Part shown: one piece after another, positions 12,001 to 19,495 of the stretch
Position numbering within the stretch: the stretch's first letter is position 1
How the letters are laid out: every line of letters begins with the position of its first letter
NCBI GenBank assembly: GCA_965140735.1
Contig: OZ223306.1
Span: forward strand, 868,001 to 932,000
Source: Fusibacter_A sp965140735
GTDB lineage: Bacteria > Bacillota > Clostridia > Peptostreptococcales > Acidaminobacteraceae
Reading direction: 5' to 3'
Length of the DNA: 64,000 nucleotides
Made by a program: the position numbers and the translations under genes
Notes under the pieces: generated by a model
The model's database searches: none
The model's input: the letters and a program-made list of their open reading frames with translations, nothing else
What the model was told of the DNA's origin: nothing

Positions 12001-13017
12001 TCAAACTGGGATTCTTGGACGACTAAAACTGAAACGATTCCTTTAACTGCTGGCAGCAATATCGTCAGCTATGAATACTACGGTGAAAGCGGTGACTTAG
12101 GCAATGTCAATTTAGACTCAATTGATGTGCCTTTTGAGCCATCTGTGATTAAAGTTGAAGCAGAAAGTACTCTATTACTTGGCGGCGCTAGTGTTAATCA
12201 AAATCACTATTATTACTCAGGTGAAGGTTTCGTAGAAGGTTTTAACAATGTTGGGGCTTCCATTATGACAGAGGTCAATGTTACCTCAGCAAGTAGCTAT
12301 AAACTCAACCTCAGATATGCAAATGGTACCGGGTCAACTCAAACTTTAGGCGTCATTGTAAATGGCATTGACTTAGGGGATCTATCACTTGAAAGTCCCT
12401 CAATGGATTGGAACAAATGGCTCAACAAAACATATGACATTAATCTTCAAACCGGTGTCAATACCATCGAGATCAAATACGATAGCACAAATACAGGACA
12501 AGTCAATTTAGACAGACTTTTGATTTCTCAATCGTCAGTATCCACACCAGAATCAGAACGCAATATTATAGACAATGGCGACTTCGAAAGAAGTACAAGC
12601 TACACCGATGCATGGACAGAATGGCATCCAACTGGACAAGCATTGGCATTTGGCGTAGATGCAGGCACAACGATTATCCCAATTGAATCTGCTTATGCAG
12701 GTTCAATGAGAGCCTATTTTCACAGCCCGACCGCTTATGAACAAAGTGTTAAACAATCGAATCAAGTTGAAAATGGAACTTATAAGGTAGAAGCATGGGT
12801 TAAAATGAGTAACGCAACACCAAACATTGGCAGAATGGAAGTAACGAATTATGGTGGCAGTGATCAGTATTACAACATCAGTACCACTGGACAATGGCAG
12901 TATATTAGTTTAGACAACATCACTGTAACCAGTGGCACACTTGACGTGGGATTCTATGTGAATTCCCCTGGGAATACCACACTCCTTATCGATAATGTCA
13001 GTGTGACTAAGAAATAA
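6031..13017 (+). CDS. Secreted two-headed GH31 enzyme: fused 6-alpha-glucosyltransferase and 3-alpha-isomaltosyltransferase (cycloalternan-forming)
   Basis: 2328 residues. A signal peptide (MKKVIALLMVMLL...LAFA, cut near 27) is followed by an N-terminal beta-domain (31-137). GH31 barrel 1 has nucleophile Asp562 in DGFKTDGGE and acid/base Asp627 in WSGDMES. A CBM35-like module (963-1087) follows. Then comes a second GH31 N-domain (~1095-1310) and barrel 2, with nucleophile Asp1487 in GFWNDE and acid/base Asp1547 in WSGDIG. Two more CBM35-like modules (1903-2035, 2041-2167) and a CBM4/9/22-like module (2176-2328, starting IIDNGDFE) end the chain. From memory, the first half matches CtsZ (6-alpha-glucosyltransferase) and the second half CtsY (3-alpha-isomaltosyltransferase) of Sporosarcina globispora almost domain for domain; those are separate proteins. 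Together they turn starch oligosaccharides into cycloalternan outside the cell. The ATG has AAAGGCGG 7 nt upstream. There is no cell-wall anchor at the C-terminus. Confidence 0.9.
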   Translation: MQLKMKKVIALLMVMLLISSYSLAFAIDGVWHNPYGIDCIYLTEETERLPRDPQAGENVYVKLSTWPQEMGQSTWITWDKNGVAQTPIGGDWKYNSGNNTYWEVPMGSFQKGDQIQYTVHANKDGANEKTVGPFSFTVTGWETLSKISSYTDTNTRIELIGQANTGNFTPKMNITFQADDIFRVKLSPMGNTLTDTGLANYTVTDLGNIIEVTTSKLKLNIQKDPYKLSVYDATGALITSEYDSSVNRNIAWLTDGVNKIDKVEENFATPADEAFYGFGEHYDQINKRGQNVDTYIYNQYKNQNEKTYLSVPFFINSKGYGIYNNSTYYSQFRLATDRNDLYSIRSNTGSKSDAVLDYYFVYGDDLADVAANYTEVTSKPVLPPKWAFGLWMSANEWDRQSEVLNALNLSSQYNIPASVVVLEQWSDESTFYIFNDAQYTPNDGSTALGYTDYTFPATGKWPNPKSMTEAIHNAGMKLLLWQVPIEKSMDVAHTQKDNDESYMISQNYAVSDGLGGQYRLPDGKWFSHSLLLDFTNPSAVDWWLAKRAYLLDDIKIDGFKTDGGEMVWGRNVTFSNGKKGDEMRNVYPNYYYGAYYDFAASKRPESMTFSRSGTAGAQKYPGFWSGDMESTFYGFKQALNAGLTANISGVPFWGWDLSGFTGNFPSAELYKRSTELSVFSPIIQFHSEKANPSVSEERSPWNVASRTGDNSVLTTFSKYINIRMNLMPYIYSEASHTSTTGVPMMRAMVLEAPDEPQTHELNEQYMFGENLLIAPIMNEGETSKTIYLPEGEWTDFFYGSQRPGGQTIQYHADVDTIPVFVKQGAILPMNLNADYELGGIIGNDLNTYNNLTFRVYPHGTSDYQWLDDIGGMKTISATENYAAQTVSITLPEINQKSTLQVFTTKPATVKLQGTALTEYTTLNDLKTATEGWFYDTEALMTYVKTQGHTGNTTILLEGVQKNYYEAEYATQTAVGTNTNHSGYTGTGFVDQFETVGDAVTFDVNADATSNYTLDLKYAAGAAEGTRSLYVNGVKTADLTFPKTANWDTWQTITESIGLNKGKNTIKVQYDTGNVEGINLDHIVLKVGTEPAAVEQLGDLKSFDLTDDLLTLTIDNGSATYDDILELQVCTDDILKVNYRPNGIAPSVDTPVLEPNKSWDAVGATFDTTSDPMVISTSKMKIQISKNPVRLKVLKPDGTVLFYEPQSGGVNNKSIRFVRSGTDDLYGLHGYDFLGGSGDLLRNDTTQIADAGYQGDAGAPLIWSTAGYGILLDADGAYPVTETSTKKMEMYYGNFDKRRYEKKDVEYYVMVGEPKEIMRGVSAISGKAPLLPKWALGFMNTEWGIDETELRNVVDTYRAKNIPIDSYSIDYDWKKWGESNYGEFNWNTDNYPSAATTALKSDMDSKGIHLIGIMKPRIVVETTDGTNTTQAIDAESGNYWYPSGSQYDDYFKGIPVRDLDFYNPDLRTWYYEHLKPAIDKGIAGFWNDEIGRVQAGSYDFMFGPFQGLHMQQAIYEGQRQYTDKRVFSTNRNFYLGAQRYGYTTWSGDIGTYYSNPNADVGMQEQRERMLSTITLGQNKWGMDTGGFNPSSLEPTPELYSKWMQFSAFAPIFRVHGNLNHQRQPWYYGNTAEEVAKQAIQLRYKLMPYIYAYEWNAYQNGVGLVRPLIYDYPNDLAVKNHVLSWMFGDHLLVAPMMEETGSSMNILLPAGNWIDYFRGTKYSGNQTITYALDGETWTDIPLFIKEGAIIPSQKVLDYTGQSTVDQIEVDVFPSTTRSSFTYYDDNGDNYDYESGTYLEQQMASQDHGTNGVEFKVSAKSGTYNSTVDQFMVKLHGKAATAVTINGAPLASYSSYDVLNASTGEGYATGKDIYGDVTYVKLQAGASSDKVIMAMGSAIVATTKAKYEAEEASLSGNTTTTMSKISTNHVGYSGTGFVDGFENQGAKATFYVNTKQAGDYDIDLHYANGSGSEKSLSIFVNGIRIKQTKLPATSNWDSWTTKTETIPLTAGSNIVSYEYYGESGDLGNVNLDSIDVPFEPSVIKVEAESTLLLGGASVNQNHYYYSGEGFVEGFNNVGASIMTEVNVTSASSYKLNLRYANGTGSTQTLGVIVNGIDLGDLSLESPSMDWNKWLNKTYDINLQTGVNTIEIKYDSTNTGQVNLDRLLISQSSVSTPESERNIIDNGDFERSTSYTDAWTEWHPTGQALAFGVDAGTTIIPIESAYAGSMRAYFHSPTAYEQSVKQSNQVENGTYKVEAWVKMSNATPNIGRMEVTNYGGSDQYYNISTTGQWQYISLDNITVTSGTLDVGFYVNSPGNTTLLIDNVSVTKK

Positions 13018-13033
13018 GCTCTTATTGATTTAA

Positions 13034-13080
13034 AATCCCCCTCTCAGATTAAAGTTGAATTTGAGAGGGGGATTATTTTA
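13034..13080 (+). terminator. Strong Rho-independent terminator of the glucan locus
   Basis: AATCCCCCTCTCA and TGAGAGGGGGATT form a 13-bp perfect stem, followed by ATTTTA. It separates the GH31 fusion gene from the serine hydrolase gene, which has its own promoter. Confidence 0.9.
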
Positions 13081-13148
13081 AGAGCCTTACACATATTCAA
13101 ACCTCAAGATTTGAGTTATTCTATAGAAGGTTGCTCAATTTTTAACTT

Positions 13149-13176
13149 TTGACACTGTAACCAGTTATGATAGAAT
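13149..13176 (+). promoter_or_regulatory. Sigma-A type promoter of the serine hydrolase gene
   Basis: TTGACA (13149-13154), a 16-nt spacer and TAGAAT (13171-13176) lie 25 nt before the start codon of the serine hydrolase and directly after the terminator at 13034. Confidence 0.7.
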
Positions 13177-13200
13177 TAATTTATCTGGAGGACAAAACAT

Positions 13201-14580
13201 ATGAAAAAAGAACATATAAATCAATTTGAACAATTTGTAAGCGAAATCATGAAAACCTATGAAGGGCAAGGCATTGGCATTATCGGATTTGACCAAAATT
13301 CAGTTCTATATGAACACTATCAAGGGTATAGGGATGTTGAAAAAGCATTGCCAATAGATAGAAATACGATATTTGGGATCGCTTCTATTACAAAATCTTA
13401 TACTGTCATCGCCATCCTTCAACTTGTGGAAAATGGCATCATTGACCTTGATAAACCAATCACAGCTTATCTTGACTCTATAAAGCTCCCTGAAGGACAT
13501 ATTCCGACAGTTAAACACCTTTTAAGTCATGCAGGTGGTTTTTACCCTCAAGAACGTTTTTTAATGAAAGATGTGGCAAAATCACTTGAATTAGCCGAAG
13601 GCATGGAACTCAGTAAAAATAACGAACTTGCTATCAAGGGCATCAAAATGATTGTAGACCGCATTAACGAAATGAAAGATTTCAATGGTGCACCCGGCCA
13701 GCACCACAGCTATAGCAATTTTAGTTTTGGTCTTTTAACAGAACTTGTACACCGTTATGGGGGCGAAAAACACTATACGGATTACATTGAAAAACATATT
13801 TTAAAACCTTTGAATCTGGCAAATACATTTTTTGAATTCAATAGAACCCATGAGGAAAAAAACATCACAAAACTCTATGAAAAAGTAATTGATCATATGA
13901 ATGTCACTGATGACTATGAGGACATGGGCTTTGTACTCCTCGGTGGTGGGGCACTTAAATCAACCCTTAATGATATGATGACGTATACACGTTTGTATCT
14001 CAACGAGGGCAAGTGCAATGGAGAAACACTATTGTCTAAAGATAGCATCAACAGCATGACAGTCCCTAGAGTGGCCTATAAACCTTTTGAAGGTTATGGT
14101 TATGGCCTTGTTTCTGGTGAAATCGGTAATATTGAATACGCTGGACACAGTGGGGGACTTACAGGTGTTTCCAGTTACTTTGCCTTTACAAAAGCAACTC
14201 AAAAGGGGATTGTGGTACTCTGTAATACGAGCAACATCCCTGTATCAGCCATTGGCATTGCTGGAATAAAACTTTTAAATAATCAGAAACCTGAATGGCA
14301 GCAAATGGATATCATTAGTTCCAAATGGCCTCAAAGTGTCATCGAAAATACAATTGGCGTTTACGAAAGTGATGAAGGCGCACACATCGAGATCAAAGAA
14401 GACAATACTGGTATCGCTTGGTTTTCTGGAGAAGAACGCCTAAAAGTGACTATAATAGATGAAAATGCAGTATGGGTTCATAATAAAATGCTCGCAAGCT
14501 ATACGCCTATTTTACGAGATGCACAAGGGAAAGCAACCGCTGTTTATTCTGGATCTCGAATTATCAAACGTGTACTCTGA
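13201..14580 (+). CDS. Beta-lactamase class C/PBPX-family serine hydrolase
   Basis: 459 residues with the three motifs of the serine beta-lactamase/penicillin-binding fold. These are Ser62-Ile-Thr-Lys65 (nucleophile and general base), Tyr171-Ser-Asn, and His316-Ser-Gly-Gly in the position of KTG. The HSGG variant is typical of class C-like esterases, D-aminopeptidases and FmtA-like proteins rather than true beta-lactamases. The last ~100 residues form a separate beta-rich tail. No signal peptide or membrane anchor is visible, so it should act in the cytoplasm, which is unusual for the fold. Substrate unknown. GGAGG lies 9 nt before the ATG; the gene stands alone between its own promoter and a decayed GNAT gene. 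Confidence 0.85.
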   Translation: MKKEHINQFEQFVSEIMKTYEGQGIGIIGFDQNSVLYEHYQGYRDVEKALPIDRNTIFGIASITKSYTVIAILQLVENGIIDLDKPITAYLDSIKLPEGHIPTVKHLLSHAGGFYPQERFLMKDVAKSLELAEGMELSKNNELAIKGIKMIVDRINEMKDFNGAPGQHHSYSNFSFGLLTELVHRYGGEKHYTDYIEKHILKPLNLANTFFEFNRTHEEKNITKLYEKVIDHMNVTDDYEDMGFVLLGGGALKSTLNDMMTYTRLYLNEGKCNGETLLSKDSINSMTVPRVAYKPFEGYGYGLVSGEIGNIEYAGHSGGLTGVSSYFAFTKATQKGIVVLCNTSNIPVSAIGIAGIKLLNNQKPEWQQMDIISSKWPQSVIENTIGVYESDEGAHIEIKEDNTGIAWFSGEERLKVTIIDENAVWVHNKMLASYTPILRDAQGKATAVYSGSRIIKRVL

Positions 14581-14589
14581 TTAAACATA

Positions 14590-14925
14590 GGATCAGATTT
14601 CTATATATTTAATCTTACATTTCTGTTTAATGAAAATGTTTATCTGATACACTTAGACGAAATGCCCATTGGTACATTTTCAATCAAATCAACGAATGGC
14701 TTAGAGCTAAGCGCAATAAATCCAGAAAATTTATATCTATACCGAATTGCACTTTTACCTGACTTTCAAGGTAAAGGTTTAGGAAGACAAATCACTCACT
14801 TTGCCTGTGAGTATGCTCGTAAGTTTAATAAGATTTTATACTCATCAATATCTTTATATATTCATAATACTTTTTTAATTTCTAAAGCCATAGCTTACGA
14901 TATAATGGATTTAGAAATTATGTGA
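14590..14925 (+). pseudogene. Degenerate GNAT acetyltransferase remnant
   Basis: The open frame contains a recognisable acetyl-CoA binding segment (LYRIALLPDFQGKGLGRQIT, Q-x-x-G-x-G/A type) about 45 residues after the only plausible Met at 14662. There is no ribosome binding site and no N-terminal GNAT strand set. After FNKILYS the sequence departs from the family, and the usual N-x-x-A-x-x-x-Y-x-x-x-G-F element is missing. It is best read as a truncated, decaying gene. Confidence 0.6.
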
Positions 14926-14967
14926 GCCAAATAGCACTTATTAGGCTCATACAGGAGGTTTTTATTT

Positions 14968-15225
14968 ATGACCATGTTCTTATTAATTGTTTTAGTAATT
15001 ATTAATTATCCAATTTACAAATTACTTTTTAATCAATTCTTTGATTCATCAGAAGACTTTTATGAATGTTTAAGATACTACTTTACCCCTGATCTCTTTT
15101 CACTTTTTAGAGGAGAATATTTAAAAGATCGTTTCAGTGAAATGAGACTTGGTTTTTTCATCTTACTTTGCGGAGTATTTGTTTTTATTGAGTTTATTGT
15201 GATTAAAAGTATCTTTGGCATGTAG
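14968..15225 (+). CDS. Small two-helix membrane protein
   Basis: 85 residues with a hydrophobic helix at each end (residues 2-22 and 60-82) and a polar, aromatic middle (SSEDFYECLRYYFTPD). An excellent ribosome binding site (AGGAGG) lies 8 nt upstream. It is followed by a 52-codon frame and a 107-residue membrane protein, all on the same strand and ending at one terminator. I recall similar tiny proteins sitting side by side in clostridial genomes, but no function is known to me. Confidence 0.7.
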   Translation: MTMFLLIVLVIINYPIYKLLFNQFFDSSEDFYECLRYYFTPDLFSLFRGEYLKDRFSEMRLGFFILLCGVFVFIEFIVIKSIFGM

Positions 15226-15244
15226 TATATTCTGGATGTAAAAT

Positions 15245-15403
15245 ATGGCTATTATTTTAGAACATCGCTTCACACATGAAAAGTATATATTGCTCGGTGC
15301 TGGATTCGGCATGTTTAGATCAAGTAGACCCAGTGTATTTATGGGGGCTTTTAATCCAATTGTAGAAGAGGGAAGGGGTTTAAATTATTATGAGTTCAAG
15401 TGA
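15245..15403 (+). CDS. 52-residue conserved-looking small protein
   Basis: This frame encodes MAIILEHRFTHEKYILLGAG and continues to a stop that overlaps the next gene by 14 nt. The phrase EKYILLGAGFG..RSSRPS..MG resembles small clostridial hypothetical proteins with a LLGTGYG-like signature, and in my recollection these occur beside the same kind of membrane protein. The ribosome binding site is weak, so translation may depend on coupling to the 85-residue gene 19 nt upstream. Confidence 0.5.
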   Translation: MAIILEHRFTHEKYILLGAGFGMFRSSRPSVFMGAFNPIVEEGRGLNYYEFK

Positions 15404-15713
15404 AATTGATATTGAAGGTACAGAAATTAGAACCGATACTCGGACATTCCGTGAATATTTAAAAGGTCCCATACGCGTTTGGATGATCACTGGCACAGTC
15501 ATTGCTGTTTTTCTTTTGTCACGTGGACTTTTAGAGGGTCATATCCATGTAAAAGTTGATAACAATGAATTAGAGGGTATTAAAGCAGTCTTATTTATTT
15601 GTTTCGGTATACCTTTAGGTATGGCATTAAACGGTGTTATTTGGGGAGTAATCACATACTTACCTTATCGACTGATCAGTAAAATAACATCAAAAACAAT
15701 CTTTAAATCTTAA
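15390..15713 (+). CDS. Small membrane protein, function unknown
   Basis: 107 residues with an acidic, polar N-terminus (MSSSEIDIEGTEIRTDTR) and two membrane helices (about 30-50 and 64-92). The ribosome binding site is GGGAAGGGG, 9 nt before the ATG. It overlaps the preceding 52-codon frame and is the last gene before a terminator, so the three small genes likely form one transcript. No catalytic motif is visible. Confidence 0.65.
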   Translation: MSSSEIDIEGTEIRTDTRTFREYLKGPIRVWMITGTVIAVFLLSRGLLEGHIHVKVDNNELEGIKAVLFICFGIPLGMALNGVIWGVITYLPYRLISKITSKTIFKS

Positions 15714-15722
15714 AAATAATTT

Positions 15723-15771
15723 AAAACCCCTTTAGTCAAATTCATAGAATTGAGGACTTAAGGGGTTTTTA
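15723..15771. terminator. Bidirectional terminator between convergent genes
   Basis: AAAACCCCTTTAGTC pairs with GACTTAAGGGGTTTT with one mismatch. A-rich and T-rich flanks allow it to end the small-gene transcript from the left and the DUF4386 gene from the right. Confidence 0.85.
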
Positions 15772-15775
15772 TGAG

Positions 15776-16438
15776 TTATATGGTTTTGGTTTCTAAATTT
15801 TCATTTTTATTTAACCCATAGAGAATAAGCCAGATTGCAAAGACCATTTCCTGTAATGCAATAGGAAGATTTAAAATCAGTAAAGGTGGCGAAAATGGTG
15901 CATATCCAAATGTTACCAAAATCACTGCGAACAAATGTAGTGTTGCACCCACAACACCCCAAATTGCCAACCATCTCAATACAATTTTAGTTTTAAGAAA
16001 CGCAGTATAATACATAATTGCGCCTAAAGCAAATGCCATCGCCATACCATAAGTAGTGAGCAAATACTTAAAAGTCAAAATGAAATTTCCAATAGATTCT
16101 GTCAGCCCATCAGCTCGATATAAAAATAACAGCGCTAAATAACAACATGACCCAAGTGCTCCAAAGACACCTTCTACAGTCCTAAATGTAACAGCTGCTA
16201 GCGCCAAAGTAGGGCATTGCTCTTTAATTAATGGATAAATGCAAACTGAAATACCAATAGCACTAAAAGCCATTAGAAGCACCAATAAGATACCAGTGAT
16301 AAATGCCATTTCATTTTGGCACAAAGTAATGACATCACGCGTTTGATGTGGATTGCCCAGAATTGAAACACTACCAACACCTGATGCTGTACAAACTATA
16401 AATAAGAATCCAATTATAATAAATCGTCTTTTACCCAT
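15776..16438 (-). CDS. DUF4386 family integral membrane protein
   Basis: 220 residues, almost entirely hydrophobic, with about six membrane helices. RTVEGVFGALGSCC in the middle and LPIALQEMVFAIWLI near the end are the phrases that mark the DUF4386 family, which has no known biochemical role. The start ATG has AAAGGATTTT upstream on the minus strand. It is convergent with the small membrane genes and lies downstream of the LuxR-type regulator on the same strand, 100 nt away, so co-transcription is possible. Confidence 0.8.
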   Translation of the reverse strand: MGKRRFIIIGFLFIVCTASGVGSVSILGNPHQTRDVITLCQNEMAFITGILLVLLMAFSAIGISVCIYPLIKEQCPTLALAAVTFRTVEGVFGALGSCCYLALLFLYRADGLTESIGNFILTFKYLLTTYGMAMAFALGAIMYYTAFLKTKIVLRWLAIWGVVGATLHLFAVILVTFGYAPFSPPLLILNLPIALQEMVFAIWLILYGLNKNENLETKTI

Positions 16439-16538
16439 AATATCAAAATCCTTTCAAAAATCATCTGTGTCTTATGACTGATTATATTCTAACGAATACG
16501 GCCATAAAAACATAGACACGAAAGTGTTGTTTTTGATT

Positions 16539-18785
16539 CTATATGAGTTTATACGCTCTTGCTTTTGCCACTGCTTCTGTTCGATTTGTTACTTCTAATT
16601 TTTCAAATATTTTTCGATTATGCCCTTTTACTGTGTCAGTTGCTAAAAATAGCTTTTGCCCGATGTCTTTATTAGACATCCCTTCTGCAATTAGCAGTAA
16701 AATCTCTAGCTCACGCGATGATAACATTACTTCAGCAGAAACATGAGCTAGATCATATTGTCTAGAGAGTTGAACTGCTTTTACTGTATTACCAACTTCT
16801 GAATACACCTTCACCAAAATCTCTGCAATTTCAGTAAGTCGTTGCTCAAAGTCGTTTGCTTTTGTTTTATGAAGTAAATCTTCCAGAAGTTCTATAGCCC
16901 TCTTATTATTGCCCTGTGCCATTAAAACCTTTGCGAGTTGTATTTCACACAGAATATAACGGTCAATTTGGTGATCATATTGCTTCGAAAGTTCAACTGC
17001 CTTGTTAGCATATGTGTAAGCTCTATCTAAAGATCTTTGGCTCAGATATATTCTCGATAAGCCAGCATATGCTTCACTTACAAAGTGTAAGGACTTTTCA
17101 CCTGTGATCTCAAGGGCTTCACAATAAAGACGTTCTGCTTTTCCAAGATTTTGAATATTTTCTTCGACCATTCCCATGCCCACAAGAGCTAATACTTTTG
17201 TAAAATAGTCATCAGTATATGAAGTATATAATAAAGTTTGTTGATAACACTCAATTGCATTTTTATAGTCATTCGTGGTTTGATGTGCAATTCCAAGTGT
17301 CCAGGTAACCGATGAGCGGTAAGAAAAGTTACTCTCATCTAACCATTTGATTGCAATTGAAGCTTGTTTTATGATCTCTGCTACATCATATCTTGTCAGT
17401 GCTAAAGTTGCTCTAATTGTGGCAATTCTGCCTAAATAATCTTTGTTGTTTTTCTTTAAAAAGTATTTCTCTGCTATATTCACTAATATACCGATGCCAT
17501 TCGTTTGACCCACCAAGAGCATTAAACTTGACTTCCAAACGTACAATTCTGGATAATCATTTAAAACATTCTGATCTAAACTGTTAATCCACTGGATAAC
17601 GATACTAGCAATTTCATGATTACGAGAACTGCTACTTTTATCAAGGAGCTCCAAAATCCTTAAAACATTATTAGCCTGAATTGCATAATAGATTGATTCC
17701 ACAAAATTATTATTTTTCTCATACCACTTACTCGCTCTTACATATAACTGGTTGATTGGGCTTAAGTCATTATTATAATACTGAGTCAATTTTAGTTTGA
17801 GTAAATCCGCAAAAAGTGGATGATATCGGTACCATTCATCATAATCATCTAATGAAACGAGAAAAAGGTTAGATCGGTATAATTCTGCTAATAAATCATT
17901 GTAGTTTGTAGTATTTTCATCCAATATATATTCACAAAGTGGCGCAGATAGTTGTCTTAAAATTGAGGTTTTCATTAAAAAAACGTTAACTTCATCAGAA
18001 AGCCCTTCTAAAACTTCTTCAACCAAATAGTCCACTATATATCTTTGTGTACCGTTGATTTTCTGTATCATATGATTCTCATTTTTAGAGTTTTGAAGTG
18101 TCAAACTCAATAACTTTAGTCCTGTAACCCAACCGTCTGTCTTCTGCTCCAAAGTAGAAATACTATCACTTGAAAGCTGAATATGAAATTTCGTAAATAA
18201 ACTTGAAATTTCATCATAGCTAAATTTGAGGTGCTGAGCTCTAATTTCGCAGAGATTACCTTTAGCACGTAGTTTTGCCAGTGGAAGTTTAGGTTCCTCA
18301 CGGGTCGTAATGGCCACATGTAAATTTTCAGGGAGATACTCTAATAAAAAGCCAACACCTTCGTGAATTTTATCATTTTCAATAAGATGATAATCATCTA
18401 ATACAAGTATGATATCTTCTTGTACATTAGAAATTGAATTGATAACAGCTGTTATGATAGCTTCTTTTATCGGCATTTGGTCAAATGACATCATTTCATT
18501 AAAAATAACCTCTAACTCAGGGACACGAGATTTTAGCGCATAGAGTACATATAAGCAAAATCTTTTAACATCATTATCTTGAGAATCGAGAGACACCCAA
18601 GCCACCTGACGATCTACTTCACGTACCCATTGCGAAACCAATGTTGTCTTTCCAAATCCTGCAGCAGCAGATACCAAAGTTATTTTCCTTTGTATGCCGT
18701 TATTCAATTGGAGCAAAAGGTGGGGTCTAGCAATTACATCCTCATTTTGCCTTGGAACATATATTTTTGTTTTTATCATATTCAT
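16539..18785 (-). CDS. LAL/MalT-type LuxR-family transcriptional regulator
   Basis: A large ATP-dependent regulator: N-terminal STAND-type ATPase with P-loop AAAGFGKTTLV near residue 45, a DDYH-type Walker B (LVLDDYH), a TPR-like middle (YKNAIECYQQTLLYT and similar), and a C-terminal LuxR helix-turn-helix in the last 65 residues (LSSRELEILLLIAEGMSNKD, then VKGHNRKIFEKL). This is the MalT layout; such proteins sense a small ligand and activate nearby genes. The frame is open further upstream to 18887, but the family begins with M(I)KTKIYVPR, so I start it at 18785 or 18779 (748/746 residues). No Shine-Dalgarno precedes either Met; TATAAT lies directly upstream, which may mean a leaderless message. 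The target is not evident; the DUF4386 gene downstream is one candidate. Confidence 0.85.
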   Translation of the reverse strand: MNMIKTKIYVPRQNEDVIARPHLLLQLNNGIQRKITLVSAAAGFGKTTLVSQWVREVDRQVAWVSLDSQDNDVKRFCLYVLYALKSRVPELEVIFNEMMSFDQMPIKEAIITAVINSISNVQEDIILVLDDYHLIENDKIHEGVGFLLEYLPENLHVAITTREEPKLPLAKLRAKGNLCEIRAQHLKFSYDEISSLFTKFHIQLSSDSISTLEQKTDGWVTGLKLLSLTLQNSKNENHMIQKINGTQRYIVDYLVEEVLEGLSDEVNVFLMKTSILRQLSAPLCEYILDENTTNYNDLLAELYRSNLFLVSLDDYDEWYRYHPLFADLLKLKLTQYYNNDLSPINQLYVRASKWYEKNNNFVESIYYAIQANNVLRILELLDKSSSSRNHEIASIVIQWINSLDQNVLNDYPELYVWKSSLMLLVGQTNGIGILVNIAEKYFLKKNNKDYLGRIATIRATLALTRYDVAEIIKQASIAIKWLDESNFSYRSSVTWTLGIAHQTTNDYKNAIECYQQTLLYTSYTDDYFTKVLALVGMGMVEENIQNLGKAERLYCEALEITGEKSLHFVSEAYAGLSRIYLSQRSLDRAYTYANKAVELSKQYDHQIDRYILCEIQLAKVLMAQGNNKRAIELLEDLLHKTKANDFEQRLTEIAEILVKVYSEVGNTVKAVQLSRQYDLAHVSAEVMLSSRELEILLLIAEGMSNKDIGQKLFLATDTVKGHNRKIFEKLEVTNRTEAVAKARAYKLI

Positions 18786-18925
18786 ATTTATAATTATACT
18801 ACAAGATATAATCGTATAAAGATTAAATATAAACATTACCCCGTAAATCAACCTATTTTTTTTGATTTTTACTAAACAAATACTCATTTATGTCGATATA
18901 TTTATTAGAAAAGGATGGTGACATT

Positions 18926-19282
18926 ATGAGAATCACAACACAAATGCAAAATGACAGTATGTTACAAATGCAAAACAGTAAATATTTTAAAAAAGCAAGT
19001 GAATCCGCAAAGGATAAGACAACAGATAGTAAAAACAATGAAATCAACCTTGGTAATGATCTTGTTGTGAAGAAGGATCATGATATGCTTATTTTGTCAA
19101 AAGTTGGAAAAGACAAGTCGAAAGAAGTTTTACAAGAAATTCCTTTAAACTCTAAAGCTGGGGCTGCATTAAGTGAATACATAAATTCAAGTGATACAGC
19201 AGATACCAAAACAGAGTATGAAAAAGCACTTGAAGAAATTCATCTTGCAAACAGAACCATGAGTCTCAGTAATTATCTATAG
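18926..19282 (+). CDS. Small soluble protein of unknown function
   Basis: 118 residues, hydrophilic and charged, with a Lys/Asp-rich middle. The frame opens at 18890, but AAGGATGGTGACATT before the ATG at 18926 makes that the likely start (MRITTQMQNDSML). The N-terminus loosely resembles the first residues of flagellin/FlgL-like proteins (MRIT...), but the chain is far too short and has no matching C-terminal helix. It is divergent from the LAL regulator (140 nt apart) and has its own terminator, so it is an independent unit. Role unknown. Confidence 0.6.
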   Translation: MRITTQMQNDSMLQMQNSKYFKKASESAKDKTTDSKNNEINLGNDLVVKKDHDMLILSKVGKDKSKEVLQEIPLNSKAGAALSEYINSSDTADTKTEYEKALEEIHLANRTMSLSNYL

Positions 19283-19311
19283 TAAAAAATGTAATTAATA
19301 CTTAAAATCAC

Positions 19312-19342
19312 GGGGCTATATAAAGATATAGGCCCTTTTTTT
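19312..19342 (+). terminator. Rho-independent terminator
   Basis: GGGGCTATAT and ATATAGGCCC pair around an AAAG loop and are followed by seven T. It ends the 118-residue gene and isolates the hisS promoter region. Confidence 0.85.
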
Positions 19343-19495
19343 GACTTTAGTTCCATTGTTTTAACACGGTCGCTTTTCTAATATAATGGGGTATACAGAT
19401 ATAAAAATAATATATGAAATCAAATCTTATTCATCTTGAGGCAACCATTTGTTAAGTCATACAGTTTAAAATTGCATTTTGGCATATATTCAGCT

